A DNA stretch of 5,386 nt from an uncultured Mucilaginibacter sp. (GTDB taxonomy: Bacteria > Bacteroidota > Bacteroidia > Sphingobacteriales > Sphingobacteriaceae), in contig CAISKH010000340.1 of the NCBI GenBank assembly GCA_903885865.1, forward strand, positions 1-5,386. The letters run 5' to 3'. Within the stretch, counting starts at the first letter, position 1; each line of letters starts with the position of its first letter. The position numbers were made by a program, and so were the translations under genes. The notes under the pieces are model-generated. The model saw nothing but the letters and a program-made list of their open reading frames with translations. It ran no database searches and was not told the DNA's origin. Positions 1 to 4,704 of this stretch are shown in pieces.

Positions 1-288
1 ACAATAATCACATTTGCCGCATGATGTTATGCATGATATAAGCACATGATCGCCTGTTTTAAAATTACTTACAGCGTTTCCAACCACTTCTATTATGCCA
101 ACGCCTTCGTGGCCAATAATTCGCCCGTCAACAACTTCGGGTACATCGCCCTTCATGATATGGAGGTCAGTTCCACAAATGGTTGTTTTTAAAATTTTTA
201 CAATCGCGTCTGTTGGTTTTAATATTACCGGTTTAGGTTTTTCTTCCCATGATTTTTTTCCAGGGCCGTGATAAACTAATGCTTTCAT
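1..288 (-). CDS. Zinc-dependent alcohol dehydrogenase, N-terminal part (runs off left edge)
   Basis: Medium-chain (MDR/GroES-fold) zinc alcohol dehydrogenase; only the first 96 residues are in the window. Such enzymes interconvert alcohols and aldehydes or ketones with NAD(P) in the cytoplasm. The start MKALVYHGPG is typical of the family. Catalytic-zinc residues are visible: Cys38 in TTICGTDLH, followed by Thr40 and Asp41, and His60-Glu61 in GHEGVG. The structural-zinc cysteines begin at Cys90, Cys93 and Cys96 (CGKCDYC), where the window ends; the fourth Cys and the Rossmann domain lie outside. From memory it closely resembles the fermentative secondary alcohol dehydrogenase of Cupriavidus necator, which is induced by O2 limitation; I could not run an alignment. 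It is transcribed divergently from the sensor kinase. The A-rich leader before the ATG has no Shine-Dalgarno, as is usual in Bacteroidota. The upstream Crp/Fnr-type boxes suggest oxygen control. Substrate is not determinable from this part. Confidence 0.9.
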   Translation of the reverse strand, partial: MKALVYHGPGKKSWEEKPKPVILKPTDAIVKILKTTICGTDLHIMKGDVPEVVDGRIIGHEGVGIIEVVGNAVSNFKTGDHVLISCITSCGKCDYC

Positions 289-313
289 TTTTTTTATTTT
301 TAATAGGAATGAA

Positions 314-327
314 TTGTTAAGGAACAA
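314..327. repeat. Short inverted repeat at the adh transcription start
   Basis: TTGTT-aagg-AACAA is a perfect 5-bp inverted repeat with a 4-bp centre. It overlaps the edge of the adh -7 element and the predicted start point near 320. The outline (TTG-N8-CAA) is that of a Crp/Fnr-superfamily site, but it differs from the two boxes further upstream. A bound protein here would be expected to block transcription. Only the repeat itself is seen; a regulatory role is a guess. Confidence 0.3.
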
Positions 328-332
328 AATTA
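325..332 (-). promoter_or_regulatory. Bacteroidota -7 promoter element for the alcohol dehydrogenase
   Basis: Read on the minus strand this is TAATTTTG, an exact match to the Bacteroidota sigma-A -7 consensus TAnnTTTG. Transcription would start near 320, giving a leader of about 30 nt before the ATG at 288. A TTG that could serve as the -33 element is at 351-349, with a 16-bp spacer, slightly shorter than usual. A poor -33 fits an activator-dependent promoter, and Crp/Fnr-type boxes lie just upstream. Confidence 0.55.
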
Positions 333-354
333 CCTTCATTCACTCCTGCAACTA

Positions 355-390
355 ATGACTTGAGTCACTATTACAATTGATATGCATCAT
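355..390. promoter_or_regulatory. Two tandem Crp/Fnr-type operator boxes
   Basis: Box A (355-368) is ATGAC-TTGA-GTCAC, sitting in a wider inverted repeat at 353-370 (arms TAATGACT and AGTCACTA, 7 of 8 paired). Box B (377-390) is TTGAT-ATGC-ATCAT and matches the Fnr consensus TTGAT-N4-ATCAA at 9 of 10 positions. Both share the core TGA-N6-TCA. Their centres, 361.5 and 383.5, are 22 bp apart, about two helical turns, so bound dimers would lie on the same DNA face. Relative to the predicted adh start near 320 they sit at about -41.5 and -63.5, close to the usual class II and class I activator positions. The obvious candidate ligand is the Fnr-like regulator encoded at 1725-2777, which has an ExxSR recognition helix. 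Box B is the stronger call; binding itself is inferred. Confidence 0.65.
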
Positions 391-435
391 GTAAGTGTTA
401 AACTTCTCCATTAAATATTGCGCTTTCGTTATCGA

Positions 436-469
436 AATTTTCATTAAAAGAGAATTGCAATTTTCATTA
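436..469. repeat. 11-bp direct repeat upstream of the kinase promoter
   Basis: AATTTTCATTA occurs exactly at 436-446 and again at 459-469, with a 23-bp period (about two helical turns). The second copy overlaps the perfect palindrome AATTGCAATT (453-462). The pair lies just upstream of the -7 element at 482-489, covering roughly -58 to -25 of the predicted start near 494. This is where an activator, or an AT-rich UP-like element, would act. The repeat is seen directly; its function is unknown. Confidence 0.5.
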
Positions 470-481
470 GATAGCGGTACT

Positions 482-489
482 TATTTTTG
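482..489 (+). promoter_or_regulatory. -7 promoter element for the kinase-regulator operon
   Basis: TATTTTTG matches TAnnTTTG exactly. Transcription would start near 494 with a leader of about 47 nt before the ATG at 541. The nearest TTG (455-457) is 24 bp upstream, too far for a good -33. A weaker overlapping candidate, GATATTTG at 502-509 (7 of 8), is also present. No separate promoter is evident for the regulator gene, so both genes are probably read from here. Confidence 0.45.
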
Positions 490-540
490 AGGTATATGGT
501 TGATATTTGCGCTTAACCATGAATCCGGTTATTATCTATT

Positions 541-1728
541 ATGGAAAGTGCTGCTTTATTAAGTGCCATTATACAAAATGCAATTGACGGCATAATTACT
601 ATTGATGACCGGGGGAAAGTAGAATCAATTAATCCGGCGGCCTGCAATTTGTTTTTATATAATCCTGAAGAAGTGATCGGTAATAATGTATCTATGCTGA
701 TGCCCGAGCCGTATCACCGGGAGCATGATGACTATCTCCACCGGTACCAAAAAACAGGCGACCCTCACATTATTGGTATTGGGCGTGAGGTAACAGGCCT
801 GAGAAAAGATGGTACCCGGTTTCCATTTAGATTAGCAGTAAGTGAAGTACAATATTCGGGGCGGAAAATATATGCCGGTTTTATCCATGACACAAGCCAC
901 CAGCGTGAGGCGGAAGAACGCCTTAAAGAATATGCTATACACCTGGAAGAACTGGTGGAGGAACGAACCTTATCCTTGCGGAACTCTTTGGAGGCCCTGC
1001 AACAGGCCAAGGAAGAAGTGAGCTTGTCCCTGGAAAAAGAAAAAGAACTGGGGCAATTAAAAAGCCGGTTTGTATCCATGGCATCGCATGAGTTTCGCAC
1101 ACCTTTAAGCGCTATACAGCTATCCTCGTCGTTAATTGATAAATATGCGCAGCCTTTTGACAATCCGAATATTAAAAAGCATATAGCCAGGATAAAAAAT
1201 GCAGTAAACAATCTGACCACTATATTAAACGATTTTCTGTCACTTGAAAAGTTGGAAGCAGGGAAAGTTGAGCCTTTATTTACTGAATTTGACCTTGTTA
1301 AATTAGCAGAAGAGATAACCGAAGAAATGCAAACTGTAGCAAAGGAGAACCAAAATATATTATATCAGCATACCGGGACCACCAGCATGATTAAACTGGA
1401 TCAAAACCTGGTGAAAAATTGCGTTCTCAACCTGATCGGTAACGCGATCAAGTACTCGGGAGAGAATACGTTTATAGAATTTAATACAGAGATTAATGAA
1501 AAAGGTTGTATAATTACTGTGAAAGATAACGGTATAGGTATTCCCGATACCGATCAAAAACATTTATTTGAGGCTTTTTTCCGGGCACATAATACGGGTA
1601 ACATCCCGGGAACGGGCCTGGGATTAAATATTGTGGCACGGTATGCCAACCTAATGCATGGCAAAGTTGATTTTGAAAGTAACGTTAATAAAGGAACATT
1701 ATTCACTATCTCATTTTTAACAACATGA
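541..1728 (+). CDS. FixL-like haem-PAS oxygen-sensing histidine kinase
   Basis: Soluble sensor kinase of 395 residues, with no membrane segment or signal peptide. Residues about 8-116 form a PAS domain very like the haem-binding PAS of FixL. Aligned by eye to Bradyrhizobium FixL, His62 is the proximal haem ligand (His200), and Arg68, His76 and Arg82 match Arg206, His214 and Arg220, the last being the O2-contacting residue. The stretches LMPEP and DPHIIGIGR are shared. A coiled coil (about 120-175) leads to the H-box SHEFRTPLS with phosphoacceptor His183, then the N-box (GNAIKYS, Asn301), DNGIGIP (Asp329) and GTGLGL of the ATPase domain. The H-box is the common HEFRTP type, not the rhizobial FixL type, so the sensor seems attached to a different kinase core. 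ATG 541 is the first in-frame start after a stop codon at 520-522. Its end overlaps the next gene by 4 bp, marking that regulator as its partner. O2-inhibited activity is inferred from FixL. Confidence 0.92.
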   Translation: MESAALLSAIIQNAIDGIITIDDRGKVESINPAACNLFLYNPEEVIGNNVSMLMPEPYHREHDDYLHRYQKTGDPHIIGIGREVTGLRKDGTRFPFRLAVSEVQYSGRKIYAGFIHDTSHQREAEERLKEYAIHLEELVEERTLSLRNSLEALQQAKEEVSLSLEKEKELGQLKSRFVSMASHEFRTPLSAIQLSSSLIDKYAQPFDNPNIKKHIARIKNAVNNLTTILNDFLSLEKLEAGKVEPLFTEFDLVKLAEEITEEMQTVAKENQNILYQHTGTTSMIKLDQNLVKNCVLNLIGNAIKYSGENTFIEFNTEINEKGCIITVKDNGIGIPDTDQKHLFEAFFRAHNTGNIPGTGLGLNIVARYANLMHGKVDFESNVNKGTLFTISFLTT

Positions 1729-2777
1729 GCAAAAAAGTATTAATAATTGAAGACAATAACGATATACGCGAAAACGTAATTGAAATTTTAGAACTGGCGG
1801 GCTACGCCGTATATGCCGCCAACAATGGTAAAGACGGGGTTGATCTGGCGATTAAAAATGTACCTGATATTATATTATGCGATATTATGATGCCCGAACT
1901 GGATGGCTATGGCGTATTATATATGCTGAATAAAAAACCTGAAACGGCAGCTATCCCATTTATTTTTTTAACGGCGAAAGCAGAACGGGTTGATCTGCGT
2001 AAAGGAATGGAAATGGGCGCAGACGATTACCTGACCAAACCTTTTGATGATATGGATCTTTTAAACGCCATTGAAAGCAGGCTGAAGAAAAAGGAATTAC
2101 AGCAGAGTTTTTATAGTAAATCGCTTGACAGGTTAACTACACTTATAGGAAAAAATAGCGGCCTTGAAGAGCTAAAGAAAATAATACACGAACGTAAAAG
2201 CAGGCATTTTAAAAAGAACCAGGTTATTTATTATGATGGTGATAAAGGAAATGGCCTGTACCTGGTAATAAGCGGCAAGGTAAAAACAATAAAGCTGGCC
2301 GAAGATGGGCGGGAGTTAATGACGGGCATTTATTCGGCCGATGATTACCTGGGTGTACAGGCTATGCTCTCGAACGAAACCTACTCAGATACCGCAACAG
2401 CTTTAGAGGACAGCTCATTATGCCTGATACCTAAGGATCAGCTTGACCCGGTAATAAATCTGTATCCTGATGTTGCCCGCGAGTTTATTAAACTTTTGGC
2501 AAATGATATTCGCGAAAAGGAGGAGCAATTATTGCAGCTGGCCTATAATTCTGTAAGAAAAAGAATGGCCGAAGCGTTATTACGCTTACAACGAAGCCAA
2601 ACTGAGGCAGACGATAATTTTAAAATAGCACGTGAAGATCTGGCCGCCATGGCCGGTATGGCTACAGAAACGGTTAGCCGAACCTTGTCTGATTTTAAAG
2701 ATGAGGGGTTAATTGATAAAAAGGGAAGTACTATTACCATACTCGATTTATCGCGTCTTTCTAAAATGAAAAACTGA
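1725..2777 (+). CDS. Response regulator with Crp/Fnr-type output domain (FixJ-FixK-like fusion)
   Basis: Transcription factor of 350 residues. Residues 1-120 are a receiver domain: acidic pair Glu9-Asp10, phosphoacceptor Asp53 in LCDIMMP, Thr83 in FLTA and Lys105 in TKP. After a linker, residues about 155-250 form a cNMP-binding-type beta barrel, followed by the long dimerisation helix (about 250-290) and a Crp-type winged helix (about 298-345). The recognition helix reads MATETVSRT; Glu315, Ser318 and Arg319 make the ExxSR signature by which Fnr reads TTGAT half-sites. The cAMP pocket looks lost: where Crp has Gly-Glu and Arg-Ser, this protein has Gly210-Val211 and Asp222-Thr223. There is no N-terminal Fnr Fe-S cysteine cluster (only Cys52 and Cys233). 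Control is therefore probably by phosphorylation from the overlapping kinase gene, not by cAMP or direct O2 sensing. Likely targets are the TGA-N6-TCA boxes in this window. Confidence 0.92.
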   Translation: MSKKVLIIEDNNDIRENVIEILELAGYAVYAANNGKDGVDLAIKNVPDIILCDIMMPELDGYGVLYMLNKKPETAAIPFIFLTAKAERVDLRKGMEMGADDYLTKPFDDMDLLNAIESRLKKKELQQSFYSKSLDRLTTLIGKNSGLEELKKIIHERKSRHFKKNQVIYYDGDKGNGLYLVISGKVKTIKLAEDGRELMTGIYSADDYLGVQAMLSNETYSDTATALEDSSLCLIPKDQLDPVINLYPDVAREFIKLLANDIREKEEQLLQLAYNSVRKRMAEALLRLQRSQTEADDNFKIAREDLAAMAGMATETVSRTLSDFKDEGLIDKKGSTITILDLSRLSKMKN

Positions 2778-2795
2778 CGCAGATCATTTTTCTTA

Positions 2796-2809
2796 CTGAT
2801 TCCGCTCAT
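2796..2809. promoter_or_regulatory. Degenerate Fnr-type box before the LDH-derivative/hemN unit
   Basis: CTGAT-TCCG-CTCAT matches TTGAT-N4-ATCAA at 7 of 10 positions and keeps the TGA-N6-TCA core shared with the boxes at 355-390. Its centre (2802.5) is about 41 bp upstream of the start expected from the -7 element at 2832-2839, the standard class II activator position. There is no TTG at a -33 position, which fits an activator-dependent promoter. The match alone is weak; position and context raise it. Confidence 0.45.
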
Positions 2810-2818
2810 TCCGCGCTC

Positions 2819-2854
2819 TGCATTTAAAAGATAGGTTTGTATCTTATAAATGCA
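2819..2854. repeat. 36-bp near-perfect inverted repeat over the promoter
   Basis: The left arm TGCATTTAAAAGATA (2819-2833) and right arm TATCTTATAAATGCA (2840-2854) pair at 14 of 15 positions around the 6-base centre GGTTTG. The repeat covers the -7 element and ends 5 bp before the ATG at 2860. It could be an operator for a large dimeric repressor. It could also be an RNA hairpin in transcripts reading through from the regulator gene. It is not followed by a T-run on either side, so it does not look like an intrinsic terminator. Confidence 0.7.
2832..2839 (+). promoter_or_regulatory. -7 promoter element for the LDH-derivative/hemN unit
   Basis: TAGGTTTG matches TAnnTTTG exactly, lying across the left arm end and centre of the inverted repeat. 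Transcription would start near 2843-2845, leaving a leader of only about 15 nt with half of the repeat. No -33 TTG is present at suitable spacing. Confidence 0.5.
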
Positions 2855-2859
2855 TACGG

Positions 2860-3318
2860 ATGAAAGTGATAGCTTATAGTATTAAGTCTTTTGAAAAGGA
2901 ATTTTTGGCAAAAGCCAATCAAAAAAAACATGATATAACACTTATATCCAATTCTTTAGGCTTGGAAACAGCTGTATTTGCAGAAGGCAAAAAGGCAGTT
3001 ATTGTTTTTGCTACCGACGATGTTTCGGCTCCGGTAATAGAAAAACTGGCAAAACTGGGTATAAAATTTATTGTTACCGGCTCGGCTGGTACAGATCATA
3101 TTGATAAAGATGCAGCAGCTATCAGCAATATTATGATCGCGCATATTCCCTCTTATTCGTCCCAATCAAATTTAACCACTAAAGATCTGCAGGAAATTGC
3201 CGATCAAACCATAAAAAGCCTTGATCTATGGCAGGCTAATAAATGCGTGGGCGATGCTTGCACTTGTTCTAATAATTGTCGTTTCCATAATACAGACGAA
3301 AATCCAACAAAAATTTAA
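2860..3318 (+). CDS. D-lactate dehydrogenase-derived small protein lacking the NAD-binding domain, Cys-rich C-terminus
   Basis: Protein of 152 residues; full-length D-LDH has about 330. Residues 1-100 match the N-terminal part of the LdhA substrate domain (start MKVIAYSIKSFEKEFL, a DDVSAPVIEKL stretch, then SAGTDHID). Residues about 102-128 (QSNLTTKDLQEIADQTIKSL) match the extreme C-terminus of LdhA, where E. coli reads HQAFLTAEALTSISQTTLQNL. The whole Rossmann domain between them is missing, with its GxGxxG motif and the catalytic Arg and Glu; the catalytic His aligns with Ser101. In D-2-hydroxyacid dehydrogenases these two segments form one folded domain, so this looks like a clean domain excision. 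It cannot be an active dehydrogenase. The tail adds Cys129, Cys134, Cys136 and Cys140 (C-x4-C-x-C-x3-C) and His143, a possible metal or redox site. The intact frame and exact junction with hemN argue against a pseudogene. Function unknown; possibly related to haem synthesis or anaerobic metabolism. Confidence 0.85.
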   Translation: MKVIAYSIKSFEKEFLAKANQKKHDITLISNSLGLETAVFAEGKKAVIVFATDDVSAPVIEKLAKLGIKFIVTGSAGTDHIDKDAAAISNIMIAHIPSYSSQSNLTTKDLQEIADQTIKSLDLWQANKCVGDACTCSNNCRFHNTDENPTKI

Positions 3319-4695
3319 ATGCCAACAGAAAGAAAATATATTGAACTGGCCGAGAAGTACAATGTACCCGTACCGCGCTATACCAGTTACCCCACAATGC
3401 CTTATTGGGACACTGTTTCATTCAGTAATTCGATATGGAAAGAAACCGTAAAGTTCTCTTTTATAGATACTAATGAGCGCGACGGAATCAGTTTATATGT
3501 TCATTTGCCCTTTTGTGAAGATCTTTGTACTTATTGCGGTTGTAATACTCGTATTACAAAAAACCACGGAGTTGAAGAGCCTTATATTAAAGCTGTATTA
3601 AAAGAGTGGGAAATGTACAAAGACGTAATGGGTGAAACACCCGTAATTCGGGAGATACATTTGGGTGGGGGCACGCCAACTTTTTTCAGCCCCGAAAATT
3701 TGCATTTATTAATAAGTGGTTTGCTGGAAAATGCAACTATTCATCCTGAAGCTGAATTTGGCTTTGAAGCGCACCCGAATAATACAACAGTTGTTCATTT
3801 ACAAACATTATATAACCTTGGTTTTCGGCGGCTTAGCCTCGGGATACAGGATTTTGACCCCATAGTGCAAAAGATCATTAACCGGCATCAAAGTGTTGAG
3901 CAGGTTAGAAATATAACTCACGAGGCGCGGCGAATAGGTTATACTTCAATAAATTATGACCTGATATATGGGCTTCCTTTACAAACTACAGAAGGTTTGG
4001 TTAATACTTTCCAGGTAGTGAGCGAATTAATGCCCGATAGAATAGCCTTTTACAGCTACGCGCATGTGCCCTGGATAAAACCCGGGCAGAGACGTTTTAC
4101 AGAAGATGATTTGCCCGATCCACAGGCGAAGAATAAATTATACGAAATAGGCCGAAGCCTGTTAAAAAACTATGGCTATGAGGAAATAGGGATGGATCAT
4201 TTTGCATTGCCTGATGACGAACTATTTTATGCAGAGAATACCGGGAAATTACACCGCAATTTTATGGGGTATACCAGTAATCATACCCAATTGTTAATTG
4301 GGTTGGGCGTATCTTCTATAAGCGATTCCTGGTACGCCTTTGCTCAAAATGTTAAAGTAGTAGAAGATTACTTGAGTTTGGTTAATAATAATCAATGGCC
4401 CATCGCTAAGGGCCATTTTTTAACTTCTGATGACCTGGTGATACGCAGGCACATATTAAATATTATGTGTAAGGGCGAAACTACATGGGATCGTTTTATA
4501 GAGCCCTGCAATTCCTTATTTGACGGGCTGGAACGCCTGCAGCTGTTGGCTGATGATGGATTGATAGAATTTAATTCATATGGGCTAAAAGTTACCCCGT
4601 TGGGTAAACGATTTTTGAGAAATATTTGCATGACACTTGACGCCAGGCTATGGGCTGATAAACCCGGTACGCAACTGTTTAGTATGGCGATATAA
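3319..4695 (+). CDS. hemN: Oxygen-independent coproporphyrinogen III oxidase (dehydrogenase)
   Basis: Radical-SAM enzyme (EC 1.3.98.3) that decarboxylates two propionate side chains of coproporphyrinogen III to give protoporphyrinogen IX without O2, in the cytoplasm. Length 458, against 457 for E. coli HemN. The N-terminal PRYTSYPTMPYW (19-30) is diagnostic of true HemN. The Fe-S cluster motif CEDLCTYCGC supplies Cys66, Cys70 and Cys73 plus the HemN-specific Cys75. GGGTP (116-120) belongs to the SAM site. GIQDFDPIVQKIINRHQS (175-192) and YGLPLQT (217-223) are further hallmarks separating it from HemW. The C-terminal HemN domain follows (about 360-450). The ATG at 3319 directly follows the TAA at 3316-3318 of the preceding gene, so the two are probably translated together from the promoter near 2832. 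Fnr-type control is typical for hemN and agrees with the box at 2796-2809. Nothing is missing or truncated. Confidence 0.97.
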   Translation: MPTERKYIELAEKYNVPVPRYTSYPTMPYWDTVSFSNSIWKETVKFSFIDTNERDGISLYVHLPFCEDLCTYCGCNTRITKNHGVEEPYIKAVLKEWEMYKDVMGETPVIREIHLGGGTPTFFSPENLHLLISGLLENATIHPEAEFGFEAHPNNTTVVHLQTLYNLGFRRLSLGIQDFDPIVQKIINRHQSVEQVRNITHEARRIGYTSINYDLIYGLPLQTTEGLVNTFQVVSELMPDRIAFYSYAHVPWIKPGQRRFTEDDLPDPQAKNKLYEIGRSLLKNYGYEEIGMDHFALPDDELFYAENTGKLHRNFMGYTSNHTQLLIGLGVSSISDSWYAFAQNVKVVEDYLSLVNNNQWPIAKGHFLTSDDLVIRRHILNIMCKGETTWDRFIEPCNSLFDGLERLQLLADDGLIEFNSYGLKVTPLGKRFLRNICMTLDARLWADKPGTQLFSMAI

Positions 4696-4704
4696 TAGGT
4701 ACCG

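Noticed and set aside
500..513. Fnr box starting TTGAT before the kinase gene
   Set aside because: Only the left half-site is present; the right half (GCGCT) does not match ATCAA.
765..1220. 151-codon open frame on the minus strand
   Set aside because: Lies antisense inside the kinase gene, whose domains are unmistakable; the product has no recognisable motif.
1360..1563. 67-codon minus-strand open frame
   Set aside because: Antisense to the ATPase domain of the kinase; no family features or promoter.
2543..2809. 88-codon minus-strand open frame reaching into the intergenic gap
   Set aside because: Mostly antisense to the winged-helix coding sequence; no family match and no TAnnTTTG element directly upstream.
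2819..2854. Intrinsic terminator for the regulator gene
   Set aside because: The stem is strong but AT-rich and has no T-run after it on either strand; the following bases lead directly into a start codon.
2956..3165. 69-codon minus-strand open frame
   Set aside because: Antisense to the LDH-derived gene; no recognisable product.
2860..3318. Pseudogene of D-lactate dehydrogenase
   Set aside because: There is no stop or frameshift, both remaining segments align to the two halves of one folded domain, and the end abuts hemN exactly; an intact reused domain explains this better.
3221..3451. 76-codon plus-strand frame with a hydrophobic stretch
   Set aside because: Spans the junction of two well-supported genes in another frame; the hydrophobic run comes from out-of-frame reading of the Cys-rich tail.
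4392..4631. 79-codon minus-strand open frame
   Set aside because: Antisense to the C-terminal domain of hemN with no coding features.
4665..4704. Bidirectional terminator between hemN and the convergent gene
   Set aside because: Only a 6-bp pairing (CGGTAC with GTACCG) across a 28-base loop is present, with no T-run; too weak to call.
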